From assembly GCF_030317115.1 (NCBI RefSeq), contig NZ_JASZYF010000001.1, positions 806,001-870,000 of the forward strand: a DNA stretch of 64,000 nucleotides, written 5' to 3'. Under the pieces are notes generated by a model. The model saw nothing but the letters and a program-made list of their open reading frames with translations. It did not search any database and was not told the origin of the DNA. This document shows positions 35,201 to 42,559 of the stretch, piece by piece (position 1 is the stretch's first letter; the number at the start of each line of letters is the position of its first letter). This DNA comes from Variovorax gracilis (GTDB lineage Bacteria; Pseudomonadota; Gammaproteobacteria; Burkholderiales; Burkholderiaceae_C). A program made the position numbers and the translations under genes.

Positions 35201-36200
35201 GGTCGACGAAGGACGTGGTGGTGTTCACCGGGCCCACGTCGTCCGCTGTGCCCATGACGCCGTCCGCTCCGGCGGAAACGGTGGCGCGCGTCAGCACCAT
35301 GAAATTGGTCGCGCTGCCGGGAACATAGAGCGGATCGTCCGGCTGCAGGGGAATGAACACGGTGCCGCTGCCCCCCTTGTTGACGAGGTCGAGGCCATGG
35401 TCGAAGAACTGGCCGAACAGAGTGAACCATGAGTTGAACGACGCCGAGAGGCCGACGTCCGGCGACACGTTGGGCAGGCTGACGTTGTCGCCTTCCATCA
35501 CGATGCCGAAGGGTTCGACGGCGGCGTCGCGTACCGCGCGGGCCTCTTCCAGTGCGGCGACCGTCAGAGCGTGAGCGGCATTCGCCGCAGCCAAGGCGTC
35601 GAGGGCTGCCTGCTCCTCCAGCCCCGGCGGCGTGTTGGGGTCGCCGTCACCGAGTTCCTCCGCAGCGGCGCGGGCGTTCTGCGCGACCACGCGGGCCTGG
35701 TACTCGGTATCGGAAGCCGGCTTGAAGGCCTGGTAGATGGCGGTGACGGCCGCGAGATCCGCCATGGCATTGGCCGAGCCCGCGCGGTCCAGCGCGGTCA
35801 GGATCGCGGCCGGGTTGCCCAAGGTCTGGTCGACGAGCAGGTTGGAGATGGTGCGTACGCTGGAGTCGACGACGAAGGAGCCCGGATTGTTGGTCGGGTT
35901 GTAGTTCGGTGCCGTCGGTATGGCGGGGGCCGGGCCGGGTCCGTCGAAATCCAGCGGCGTGCCCGCGGCGGGCCGGTACACCGGATCCATCAGCGACGGG
36001 AACTGCTGATCCGCCGCGCCCCACGTCTCATGAAGGAGGTTGTTGTACGTCCCGTCCACCGTCCGCAAACCCCAGCTGATGTTGTACGCCGGCACCAGAC
36101 CGCCGGGTCCGAACAGCGGCTGCCCCGCGGCGTGCGCCTCCGAGATCTTGATCTGCGCGAGGATGAACTCGAGGTCTGCTTGATTGACGGTCACTGACAT
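29274..36200 (-). CDS. Secreted RTX animal-type heme peroxidase (peroxicin/PehA-like)
   Basis: 2308 residues, predicted to be secreted by the adjacent type I system and folded by Ca2+ outside. The N-terminal ~910 residues are an animal heme peroxidase domain. Distal His268 is in LFGQFFDHGLD, with Asp267 beside it. Arg508 and Glu511 are in GRVNENIGL, matching the catalytic Arg and heme-ester Glu of myeloperoxidase. Proximal His632 is in VVYRFGHSMLTE. NLARGRDTGVPSLN also fits. RTX nonapeptides (GGxGxDxLx) form blocks at about 965-1150 and 1385-2140. The C-terminal ~170 residues should hold the export signal. The start at 36200 follows AGAGGAGA. Confidence 0.95.
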   Translation of the reverse strand: MSVTVNQADLEFILAQIKISEAHAAGQPLFGPGGLVPAYNISWGLRTVDGTYNNLLHETWGAADQQFPSLMDPVYRPAAGTPLDFDGPGPAPAIPTAPNYNPTNNPGSFVVDSSVRTISNLLVDQTLGNPAAILTALDRAGSANAMADLAAVTAIYQAFKPASDTEYQARVVAQNARAAAEELGDGDPNTPPGLEEQAALDALAAANAAHALTVAALEEARAVRDAAVEPFGIVMEGDNVSLPNVSPDVGLSASFNSWFTLFGQFFDHGLDLVNKGGSGTVFIPLQPDDPLYVPGSATNFMVLTRATVSAGADGVMGTADDVGPVNTTTSFVDQNQTYTSHSSHQVFLRQYVNNADGQPVATGKLIEGGNGGMATWGEVKAQALLLGIQLTDFDVGSVPLLRTDQYGNFIPDPLTGFAQVITGIGADGIPNTADDIVVSGTPDAPVNPTTVLALRTGHAFLADIAHEAVPIGKIADGDITIGLGNPGNGDTEYDNELLDAHFIAGDGRVNENIGLTAVHHVFHAEHNRMVDHNKEVILSTAAGGDLAFLNEWLLEDVAALPADLGSLVWDGERLFQSAKFTTEMQYQHLVFEEFARKIQPQINPFVVPDGFDVTIDPSIVAEFAHVVYRFGHSMLTESIDRFDPNFNPQDIGLIQGFLNPVAFDSEHAITDDVAAGAIIRGMTRQVGNEIDEFVTSALRNNLLGLPLDLATINLARGRDTGVPSLNAARREFYDATNNAAELRPYDSWVDFAGNLKHEASIINFIAAYGNHALITGQSTIQGKRDAALTIITGASVGGLAVPADAEDFLNGAGAYGAGNALGGLDNVDLWIGGLAEKILPFGGMLGSTFNFVFENQMESLQNGDRFYYLQRLDGLHLFGEMENNSFAEMIMTNTNATHLPSDVFSTPGLALEVDQTRQYNDLDGNGTLEQADPTGGGILTPLVVRNNPSTVGPDANYLRYTGDQHVVLGGTEGNDIIIASEGDDAIHGDGGNDTLEGGAGNDIINAGAGDDIVRDLGGDDNIKAGDGNDVVHGGPGLDLIMGGKGQDFIVLGTDAGSEVFAGEGNDFILGSKNAERILGNEGDDWIETGTFDGAPGDSFDEIFARDGIVGHDVFLGDGGFDEFIAEGGDDIMVGSPGRGKLAGMSGWDWVTYKDNTFGVDADLTRAIVFDENPNPPQNGTLDGYESVEGLSGTRFNDILTGADTIAEERLPFAQGGTEGYAGSALDSAGIARIAGLQAVLGAGVTSYIAGDIILGGDGSDLIMGRGGDDIIDGDKWLDVQIGVFAANDPGHTGTPIALHNSMKTLVNSMFAGQINPGQLAIVRTIRTDETAGDIDTVAYLGPLANYAFGTDSNGRLTVTDIGVDPIEGRDTLSNVERLQFADATLGIVTGTNGNDTLTGSAGNDLLLGLGGNDVLNGLAGDDVLVGGAGNDTLNGGLGNDTYVFGLADGNDTINEPVNATSGGTADRIVIQAAGTAFTSLNAQDNNTGTANGSLIVSFNGQTVTVNGHYTGANPQTGVERINFNDGSYAGYLLGVDDYLVSRVDAAGGRDLSASTVNNFIAGEQGVNDVITGGSGNDLIFGATGDNTLNGGAGDDLLVGGSGAGDNDVLDGGLDADTMVGLAGNDTYIVDDVADVVVEAAAAGTDEIQTELAAYSLELIANVEDLTYTGIDADQFIGTGNTLNNVISGGDLADTLSGLGGNDTLNGGLGADALDGGDGNDQLNGGDDNDTLVGGIGNDALNGGDGNDTLDGGLGNDAMNGGAGDDTFLVDSATDTVAEGVGGGIDTVQSTVTYVITDADVENLTLLGTGNINGTGNGAANVITGNAGNNVLTGGGGSDTASYATATAGVTVSLAIAGAQATVGAGSDTLASIENLLGSAFGDTLTASGTAAAGVVNLLSGGAGNDTLIATIDNVRDTLDGGGGSDTANYSAYTAALTVNLGGAAPIIVGGSGNNAANSDVVVAIENFTGGAGGDTITGSAAANVLNGGGGADTFNYTIGGGADTIIGGAGNDTLNITGAANNDVLDVIYNGAITSFEGGTVTGVESITVNLGGNADTLSYGTSATAVNVNLLAGTASGFTSIASILNVTGGAAGDTLTGNAGANTLIGGDGNDTINGGAGGDIIIGGVGADNLNSGAANDNVQDIFRFSAANEFGDVVTNFDANGPTAAGDDRIEFAGALNTAWDDGNNNDNFLFATGNGAAGTVTITVGQGNGDAEALLLTGANNEGVTTANLGNAALVSAAFNAEFAITAANGEDALLVVNDTNGNSFSLWQWVQAGGGETAAGELTLIGVFTANASVVAANFDFA
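30900..31140 (-). repeat. Densest run of RTX-coding 27-bp repeats
   Basis: Tandem imperfect 27-bp units encode nine-residue RTX turns such as GGDGNDTLD and GGIGNDALN. DNA similarity between neighbouring units is high enough to allow slippage or recombination that changes repeat number in frame. Other RTX blocks lie at about 31880-32020 and 33100-33290. Confidence 0.85.
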
Positions 36201-36277
36201 GTTGCGTCTCCTCTGGGGTGGTTGTTTCCGATAGTTCGAAAGCGTTACTTCCGCCACAGACAGTCTCAGTGCCGACT

Positions 36278-36294
36278 CTTAAGAACTCCTTAAG
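36278..36294. promoter_or_regulatory. PmrA-type box CTTAAG-N5-CTTAAG
   Basis: Two exact CTTAAG hexamers (36278-36283 and 36289-36294) are separated by AACTC, an 11-bp period. This matches the known PmrA/BasR recognition pattern (YTTAAK repeats with 5-nt spacing). It lies 78 bp upstream of the RTX peroxidase ATG and 41 bp before the putative -35 of element B, so it could serve both directions. The two OmpR-family regulators in the window are candidate binders. Confidence 0.65.
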
Positions 36295-36334
36295 TGATGC
36301 GTGGTAACTCGCCAAATATGCTAAGAAAAAAGGT

Positions 36335-36364
36335 TTGCTATTTCGCATAACCTTCCCATACATT
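36335..36364 (+). promoter_or_regulatory. Putative sigma70-like promoter of element B
   Basis: TTGCTA (36335-36340) and TACATT (36359-36364) are the same hexamers as in element A, but with an 18-nt spacer because of one inserted C. The 5' hairpin GTTGC-GTAAA-GCAAC follows at 36376-36390. Confidence 0.5.
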
Positions 36365-36484
36365 CGATACCGCTGGTTGCGTAAAGCAACGCGGCATTCG
36401 ACCGGCGGCGGTCACTGCGCAAGCGAGGACCGTCGACGAGCCGACATCGGTCCAGAGAAGATCAATGTCCGGAGGAGACGAAAA

Positions 36485-36640
36485 ATGCAGACGTCGAAAG
36501 ACCTTTCTCGAATCGCGTGTGGCTGGCGTTCCCCTGTGCGGACCCCCCGCTCACGCCAGGTTTTCCCGCAACCGCCCAACTCCTTGCACGCCGCGGCCCT
36601 GCGTTACCTGCACGGGCAACGGCACAAGTTGCGTCAATAG
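36485..36640 (+). CDS. Small basic protein of element B (51 aa), family unknown
   Basis: ATG at 36485 has GGAGGAG 8-14 nt upstream. The 51-residue product starts MQTSK and ends ALRYLHGQRHKLRQ, the homologue of the element A peptide with a longer, variable middle rich in Pro, Arg and Ser. No signal peptide or membrane segment is visible. A single-base indel just upstream of the ATG shifts every alternative upstream frame between the copies, yet this frame ends homologously, which supports this start. It precedes the tolC-like gene. Function unknown; leader peptide or small effector are both possible. Confidence 0.7.
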   Translation: MQTSKDLSRIACGWRSPVRTPRSRQVFPQPPNSLHAAALRYLHGQRHKLRQ

Positions 36641-36657
36641 CGCCACCGGGCGGCTAC

Positions 36658-36673
36658 GCCTTTTCGTAAAGGC
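36658..36673 (+). other. Conserved UUCG-type hairpin after the element B small ORF
   Basis: GCCTTT-TCGT-AAAGGC, the same 6-bp stem as in element A, starting 17 nt after the small ORF stop. The identical distance from the stop codon in both copies points to a functional link between translation of the ORF and this structure. Confidence 0.5.
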
Positions 36674-36787
36674 TGTCCAGTCGCTTGCACCACAAGCCGG
36701 CAAGCATTCGTAACTCGGTTTCGACCGGGTGACGGGGGTGGATTCTTGCGCGCGGCGCTTCTTCATCCATTCAAGGAGAACGTATCC

Positions 36788-38191
36788 ATGCGTCACGACC
36801 TGTCACGCCGCCACGCCACACAGGCGACAACGTCGATCGCGCTGCTCCTGGCGCTCGCCGCAGCGCCCGCCGAAGCGCAGAGCCTCGTCGACCTCTACCG
36901 GTCGGCGCAGGGCTATGACGCCGTCTATCAAGGCGCGCGTGCCCAGTACGCGGCGAGCGTGGCCAGGGCGGCGCAGGCGCGCGCCGGCATCCTGCCCGCT
37001 GTGGGCGTCACGGCAGGCGCCTCATTCACCGAACAGGACCTGACGACCGACAACAACTCGCTCTCGCGCGGTTTCAATGCGCAGAACGCGGGCATCAACG
37101 CGACCCAGCCCTTGTATCGACCCGCCAATTGGGCCGCCTACCAGCAGAGCAAGCGACAGGAAGAGATTGCCCGCGCGCAACTGACGCTGGCCGAGCAGGA
37201 CCTCGTGGTGCGCGTCAGCCAGGCCTACTTCGATGTGCTCGCGAGCCAGGACAGCCTCGCGCTGGTGCGGGCCCAGAAGATCGGCGTTGCCGAGCAGCTC
37301 GCCTCGGCCAAGCGCAACTTCGAAGTCGGCACCTCGACCATCACCGACACCCGCGAGGCGCAGGCGCGTTTCGATCTCGTCGTGGCACAGGAGATCGCGG
37401 CCGAGAACGACCTGCAAGTCAAGAAGATCGTCCTCGACCAACTGGTCGGGCAGGCCGGCAGCGTGCCGACGCCGCTCGCAGCCCCGGTCGTGCTTCCCGT
37501 GGTGACACCGAGCGATGTGAATGCGTGGCTCACGCAGGCCGAGGCCGGGCACCCGGCGATCGTGCAGGCGACGCTCGGAGTGGAGGTCGCGGAGCTCGAG
37601 GTCCGCAAGGCCGAGGCCGGCCACAAGCCCACGCTCGATGCCCAGCTCGGCTACAACGTCACCAACAATCCGCAAGGCACCACCACCAGCATCTCGACCG
37701 GCAAGGTGCGGGTGCATGCGGCCAGCATCGGCGTAGTCTTCAACCTGCCCTTGTTCGCGGGTTTCGCGACCGAGAACCGGGTGCGGGAAACACTGGCGCT
37801 CGAAGACCAGTCGCGCTCCGCGCTCGACAACACGCGACGCAACGTCTCGGTGTCGACCCGCGCCGCCTTCCTGGGGCTGATGTCGGGCGCCAGCCAGGTG
37901 AAGGCGCTCGAGGCCGCGGAAGCATCGAGCCAGGTTGCGCTGGACGCCAACCGCCTGGGCTATCAGGTCGGCGTGCGCATCAACATCGACGTCCTCAATT
38001 CGCAGAGCCAGCTGTTCCAGACCAAGCGCGACCTGGCGCTGGCGCGCTACAACGTGCTGCTGGGCGACCTGCGACTGCGCCAGGCGAACGGCACGCTGAC
38101 GCCCGACGCCCTGGTGGCCCTCAACGCCACCCTGGCGCTCGACGGCAGGCCGGCCGTCGACAGCACGGCCCCTGTCGCGCGTCCGCGCTGA
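36788..38191 (+). CDS. TolC-family outer-membrane channel of the type I secretion system
   Basis: 467 residues. Residues 1-30 form a signal peptide (SIALLLALAAAPAEAQS). The mature part has the duplicated outer-membrane-efflux fold: SLVDLYRSAQGYDAVYQGAR at the start of the first repeat, NATQPLYRPANWAAYQQSKR, and GVVFNLPLFAGFATENRVRE in the second half. It should complete the tripartite exporter with the HlyD and ABC proteins encoded 8-11 kb away on the other strand. The start at 36788 follows AAGGAGAA. It is preceded by leader element B, so it may be controlled separately from its partners. Confidence 0.94.
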   Translation: MRHDLSRRHATQATTSIALLLALAAAPAEAQSLVDLYRSAQGYDAVYQGARAQYAASVARAAQARAGILPAVGVTAGASFTEQDLTTDNNSLSRGFNAQNAGINATQPLYRPANWAAYQQSKRQEEIARAQLTLAEQDLVVRVSQAYFDVLASQDSLALVRAQKIGVAEQLASAKRNFEVGTSTITDTREAQARFDLVVAQEIAAENDLQVKKIVLDQLVGQAGSVPTPLAAPVVLPVVTPSDVNAWLTQAEAGHPAIVQATLGVEVAELEVRKAEAGHKPTLDAQLGYNVTNNPQGTTTSISTGKVRVHAASIGVVFNLPLFAGFATENRVRETLALEDQSRSALDNTRRNVSVSTRAAFLGLMSGASQVKALEAAEASSQVALDANRLGYQVGVRINIDVLNSQSQLFQTKRDLALARYNVLLGDLRLRQANGTLTPDALVALNATLALDGRPAVDSTAPVARPR

Positions 38192-38222
38192 CCGTGTACT
38201 GCCTTGGGCGCGCCCAAGAACG

Positions 38223-39800
38223 TCATCGAAGTTCCGCTTCCAACCTGAAGACGCTCATCACCTGCGACAGGTCGCCGGCCTCGTGCTGCAGCGATTGCGA
38301 AGCAGCGGCGGCTTGCTCCACCAATGCCGCGTTCTGCTGCGTCACCTGATCCATCTGAGTGATCGCCTGGTTGATCTGCTCGATACCCGAGGTCTGCTCC
38401 TGGCTCGCCGCCGTGATCTCGCCCATGATGTCCGTCACGCGCCGGACGCTGGCGACGATCCGGTCCATGGTCTGGCCGGCCTCGGCCACCAGCGCGCTGC
38501 CCGCGCCGACCTTGTCCACCGAGTTGTCGATGAGGCCCTTGATCTCCTTGGCCGCCGCCGCCGAGCGCTGCGCCAGGTTGCGCACCTCGGCCGCCACCAC
38601 CGCGAAGCCCCGGCCCTGCTCCCCGGCGCGCGCGGCTTCGACGGCCGCGTTCAGTGCCAGGATGTTGGTCTGGAAGGCGATGCCGTCGATGACGCCGATG
38701 ATGTCGACGATCTTGCGCGAGGACTCGTTGATCGAGCCCATCGTTTCGACGACCTGGCCCACGACCTTGCCGCCCTCGATGGCCACTTCCGAGGCCGATG
38801 CCGCCAGCTGGTTGGCCTGGCGCGCGTTGTCCGCGTTCTGCTTCACCGTGCTGGTGAGCTCTTCCATCGACGCTGCCGTCTGCTCCAGCGAACTGGCCTG
38901 CTCCTCGGTGCGCGAGGACAGGTCCTGGTTGCCCGTCGCGATCTGGCTCGAAGCGGCGGCGATCCGGTCGGTGCCCGTGCGCACCTCGTCGACCACCTTT
39001 GCCAGGCTGCTGCGCATGTGTTCGATCGCATGCATCAGGCTCGACTCGTCGCCGCCCTTCAGAACCACGCGGGCAGCCAGCTCACCGTTCGCGATGCGGT
39101 GTGCGACCTCGGTCGCGGCGGCGGGTTCGCCGCCAAGTTGCCTGAGCAGGTCGCGCGAGATGACCCATCCGAGCAAGGACAGAATGCCAGCCAGCGCCAG
39201 CGCCCAGGCCGAAAACTCGATCAGGCGCTGGACGATCGCGGCTTGCACGGTGTCCACATACACGCCGGAGCCAACGATCCAGCCCCACGGCTTGAAGCCC
39301 TTGACGTAGGACACCTTGGGAACCGGCTTCTCACTCCCCGGCTTGGCCCATTCGTAGGCCACGAATCCCGCCTCGCTCGCCTTCACCGTCTTCACGAACT
39401 CCACGAAGAGCGCCTTGCCCGAACTGTCCTTGTTGCCCGACAGGTCCTGGTTGTCGAGCTTGGGGCTGATCGGATGCATGACCATCCGGGGCTCCATGTC
39501 GTTGATCCAGAAATACTCGTTGCCGCTGTAGCGCAGCCCGCGCAGGGTCTGCATCGCCTGGGCCTTGGCCTGGGCCTCGCTGAGCGCGCCGGACTGCGCC
39601 AGGCCGTGGTAGTAGGTCAGCAAGCCATGTGCAGTCTCGACCGCCTGCCGCACGCCCGCCTGGCGCTCTTCCATGATGAGCTTCTGCTCGGAATGAAGGA
39701 ACAGCGCGGTGAGTGCGGCAACGCCGATGATGGCGCCGCAGACGAGAACACCAAGCTTTCTCGCGATGCTCATCGCGCGGAGATTCAGGAAAAGGAACAT
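38223..39800 (-). CDS. Methyl-accepting chemotaxis protein with a Cache sensor
   Basis: About 525 residues. A membrane segment (about 14-35) precedes a periplasmic single-Cache domain ([20 protein letters not shown] and [20 protein letters not shown]), then a second membrane segment, HAMP and a cytoplasmic signalling domain. The tip sequence around [20 protein letters not shown] is canonical for MCPs. No CheR-binding pentapeptide ends the protein. The ATG at 39800 is chosen over a GTG at 39827 and an ATG at 39773; none has a strong Shine-Dalgarno. It converges on the TolC gene. Ligand unknown. Confidence 0.92.
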   Translation of the reverse strand: MFLFLNLRAMSIARKLGVLVCGAIIGVAALTALFLHSEQKLIMEERQAGVRQAVETAHGLLTYYHGLAQSGALSEAQAKAQAMQTLRGLRYSGNEYFWINDMEPRMVMHPISPKLDNQDLSGNKDSSGKALFVEFVKTVKASEAGFVAYEWAKPGSEKPVPKVSYVKGFKPWGWIVGSGVYVDTVQAAIVQRLIEFSAWALALAGILSLLGWVISRDLLRQLGGEPAAATEVAHRIANGELAARVVLKGGDESSLMHAIEHMRSSLAKVVDEVRTGTDRIAAASSQIATGNQDLSSRTEEQASSLEQTAASMEELTSTVKQNADNARQANQLAASASEVAIEGGKVVGQVVETMGSINESSRKIVDIIGVIDGIAFQTNILALNAAVEAARAGEQGRGFAVVAAEVRNLAQRSAAAAKEIKGLIDNSVDKVGAGSALVAEAGQTMDRIVASVRRVTDIMGEITAASQEQTSGIEQINQAITQMDQVTQQNAALVEQAAAASQSLQHEAGDLSQVMSVFRLEAELR

Positions 39801-39942
39801 GCTGGCTCGAACGGTGGAGTGGTTCACTCCGCTATCGGCAGCGGGCGCCGGTCCTGAAGGGGGTGCCGCGGACTGTTACGTTTCAGCCTCGTCCCGGACA
39901 GCTCCAGGCCGGTCTACGCCGCCCGGGCATGCCGCTTCAGCT

Positions 39943-40725
39943 TCAGAGTGCGAAGCCGTCATCGGCCGCGATGACCGCGCCGTTGACGAAATGGCTCTGG
40001 CCGCTCGCGAGCAGCACGATCAGCCCATCGAGGTCCTCGGGCTTTCCGACCCGCTTGCGCGGCAGCATGCCCACCAGCTTCTGGCCGCCGTCGGTGACCC
40101 AGTGCTCTTCGTTGAGCTCGGTCGTGATGTAGCCAGGGCACAGGGCGTTGACGTTGATGCCGAAGCGCCCCCATTCCAATGCCATCGCCTTGGTCATCTG
40201 CACCACCGCCGCCTTGCTCATGCAATAGACGCCGATCTTCGGCAACACCTTGAGTGCCGCCACCGACGCGATGTTGATGATGCGCCCGCCGATGTAGGTG
40301 CCCGGCGCCGCTCCCTTGGCGCGCGCCAGCATGCGCTTGCCCACCGCCTGCGCCACGAAGAATGTGCCCTTGACGTTGGTGTCGAAGATGAAGTCGTAGT
40401 CGTCGCCGGACACCTCCTGCAACCGCTGCGTGGTGCTCACACCCGAGTTGTTGACAAGGATGTCGATCGGACCGACCTCGGTTTCGGCGCGCGCCACGGC
40501 GGCGTTGATGCTGTCGATGTCGGTCACGTCGAGATCGACCACGTGCGCGTCGCCGCCTTCGCCTTCGATCCGTGCGCGCAGTTCCTTGAGCTTGTCGGTG
40601 CTCCGGCTGGCCAGCACCACCGCGGCGCCGGCACGGGCCAGGGTCTTGGCGAACTGGGCGCCGAGGCCGCTCGATGCACCGGTGACAAAGGCCACCCGGC
40701 CTGAAAGATCGATGCTGTAAGCCAT
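39943..40725 (-). CDS. SDR-family oxidoreductase
   Basis: 260-residue classical short-chain dehydrogenase: TGASSGLGAQFAKTLARAGA cofactor motif, NNSG near residue 90, and the catalytic YCMSK near 168. The ending NGAVIAADDGFAL resembles 3-oxoacyl or 3-hydroxyacyl-CoA dehydrogenase-like SDRs often paired with acyl-CoA metabolism. It is divergent from the ETF-ubiquinone oxidoreductase gene, which is suggestive of fatty or branched acyl-CoA oxidation, but the substrate is unproven. Confidence 0.9.
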   Translation of the reverse strand: MAYSIDLSGRVAFVTGASSGLGAQFAKTLARAGAAVVLASRSTDKLKELRARIEGEGGDAHVVDLDVTDIDSINAAVARAETEVGPIDILVNNSGVSTTQRLQEVSGDDYDFIFDTNVKGTFFVAQAVGKRMLARAKGAAPGTYIGGRIINIASVAALKVLPKIGVYCMSKAAVVQMTKAMALEWGRFGINVNALCPGYITTELNEEHWVTDGGQKLVGMLPRKRVGKPEDLDGLIVLLASGQSHFVNGAVIAADDGFAL

Positions 40726-40843
40726 GGGGATGATCCTGTTGGAGTCGCCAATGCGACGGCCCGGAACGCATGCAACCGACGCATAAAATGACCCGGCCCA
40801 CCGCGGTGCCTCGCACCCTCAAATCATTATCGACGAGACCCAC

Positions 40844-42541
40844 ATGACGCACGACGAAATACTCGCCCAGTTCGGACCCCGCGAAGCCATGGAATACGAC
40901 GTGGTCGTGGTCGGCGCCGGCCCCGCCGGCCTTGCGACCGCGATCCGGCTGAAGCAGCTGGCCGCCTCGCATGGCAAGGACATCTCTGTCGTCGTGCTCG
41001 AAAAAGGCTCGGAGCCGGGCGCGCACATCCTCTCGGGCGCGATCATGGACCCGCGCGCGCTGTACGAACTGCTGCCCGACTGGGAAGAACTGGGCGCGCC
41101 GCTCAACCAGCCCGTCACGCAGGACACCTTCCTGCTGATGACCGAAACCGGCGCCACACGCGTGCCGAACTTCATGTTGCCCCCGAACTTCCACAACGAA
41201 GGCAACTACATCGTGAGCCTCGGCAACGTGGTGCGCTGGCTGGCCACGCAGGCGGAAAACCTCGGCGTCGAGATCTTCCCCGGTTTCCCCGCGGCGGAGG
41301 TGCTCTACACCGAGGACGGCAAGGTGCGCGGCGTCGCCACCGGCAACCTCGGCATCGGAAAGGACGGCGAACCCACCGAGAACTTCCAGCTCGGCATGGA
41401 GCTGCTCGGCAAGTACACGGTGTTCGCCGAAGGCGCGCGCGGCCACCTGGGCCGCCAGTTGATTGCCAAGTACAAGCTCGACGAGGGCAAGGATCCGCAA
41501 AGCTATGGCATCGGCATCAAGGAACTGTGGGAGATCGACCCCGCACGCCACGAGCCCGGCCTGGCCGTGCACACCGCGGGCTGGCCGCTGCCTTCGGACA
41601 CCTATGGCGGATCGTTCCTGTACCACGCGGAGAACAACCAGGTCATCATCGGCTACGTGGTCGGCCTCGACTACCAGAATCCCTACCTGAGCCCCTTCGA
41701 GGAGTTCCAGCGCTTCAAGACGCACCCGAACATCCGCTGGTACTTCGAAGGCCAGGACAAGGGCCTGAAGGCACCCAAGCGCCTGAGCTATGGCGCGCGC
41801 GCGATCACCGCGGGCGGCCTTCTCTCCTTGCCCAAGACCGTGTTCCCGGGCGGCATGCTGGTGGGCTGCGAGGCCGGCTACCTGAACGCGAGCCGCATCA
41901 AGGGAAGCCATGCCGCGATCAAGACCGGCATGCTCGCCGCCGAGGCCGCGTACGACGCCGTGACGATGGGCCGCCAGCACGACGAACTCAACGCCTACCC
42001 CGCCGCCTTCGAGCGGAGCTGGCTGCACGCCGAACTCAAGAAGGCGCGCAACTTCAAGCAGTGGTTCAAGAAGGGCCTGACGGTCGGCACGATCATGACC
42101 GGCATCGAACAGTTCGTCCTGCGCGGGCACATTCCATGGACGCACCATCGGCACCAGTCCGACAACGAGCGGCTCAAGCGCGCGTCGGCATCCAAGAAGA
42201 TCAACTACCCCAAGCCCGATGGCAAGCTGACCTTCGACCGGCTCTCCTCGGTGTTCATCAGCAACACCAACCATGAGGAGAACCAGCCGGCGCACCTGAC
42301 GTTGAAGAACGCCGCGGTGCCGACCGAGATCAACCTGCCCGAGTACGCCGGCCCCGAGAGCCGCTACTGCCCTGCCGGCGTCTACGAGTTCGTGCCCGAC
42401 ACGAACACCGGCAAGGAGCGCCTGCAGATCAACGCGCAGAACTGCGTGCACTGCAAGACCTGCGACATCAAGGACCCGACGCAGAACATCGTGTGGGTCA
42501 CGCCCGAAGGCGGCGGCGGACCCAACTACGTGGGGATGTGA
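40844..42541 (+). CDS. Electron-transfer flavoprotein:ubiquinone oxidoreductase
   Basis: Inner-membrane enzyme that passes electrons from ETF to ubiquinone during acyl-CoA and amino acid oxidation. 565 residues, as expected. FAD-binding VVGAGPAGLATAIRL near residue 26, EKGSEPGAHILSGAIMDPRA, and the C-terminal 4Fe-4S region with RYCPAGVYEF and NCVHCKTCDIKDPTQNIVW, supplying the four Cys ligands. No ETF subunit genes are in the window. It is divergent from the SDR gene. Confidence 0.96.
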   Translation: MTHDEILAQFGPREAMEYDVVVVGAGPAGLATAIRLKQLAASHGKDISVVVLEKGSEPGAHILSGAIMDPRALYELLPDWEELGAPLNQPVTQDTFLLMTETGATRVPNFMLPPNFHNEGNYIVSLGNVVRWLATQAENLGVEIFPGFPAAEVLYTEDGKVRGVATGNLGIGKDGEPTENFQLGMELLGKYTVFAEGARGHLGRQLIAKYKLDEGKDPQSYGIGIKELWEIDPARHEPGLAVHTAGWPLPSDTYGGSFLYHAENNQVIIGYVVGLDYQNPYLSPFEEFQRFKTHPNIRWYFEGQDKGLKAPKRLSYGARAITAGGLLSLPKTVFPGGMLVGCEAGYLNASRIKGSHAAIKTGMLAAEAAYDAVTMGRQHDELNAYPAAFERSWLHAELKKARNFKQWFKKGLTVGTIMTGIEQFVLRGHIPWTHHRHQSDNERLKRASASKKINYPKPDGKLTFDRLSSVFISNTNHEENQPAHLTLKNAAVPTEINLPEYAGPESRYCPAGVYEFVPDTNTGKERLQINAQNCVHCKTCDIKDPTQNIVWVTPEGGGGPNYVGM

Positions 42542-42559
42542 CCGGACGATCGGCCGGGC

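Larger units (their letters stand above)
36322..36732 (+). repeat. Leader element B, paralogue of element A at 23627-24013
   Basis: The second copy of the leader element, ending 55 nt before the tolC-like gene. Its first 82 nt are about 95% identical to element A, including promoter hexamers and 5' hairpin. The Shine-Dalgarno/start block and the ORF tail, hairpin and ATTCGTAACTC blocks are also conserved, while the interior has diverged. Same orientation, different downstream gene: this argues for a shared regulatory leader rather than a duplicated operon. Confidence 0.85.

Noticed and set aside
39959..42451. Minus-strand 830-codon frame opposite ETF-QO and SDR
   Set aside because: Overlaps two clear genes in other frames; composition typical of antisense GC-rich shadow.
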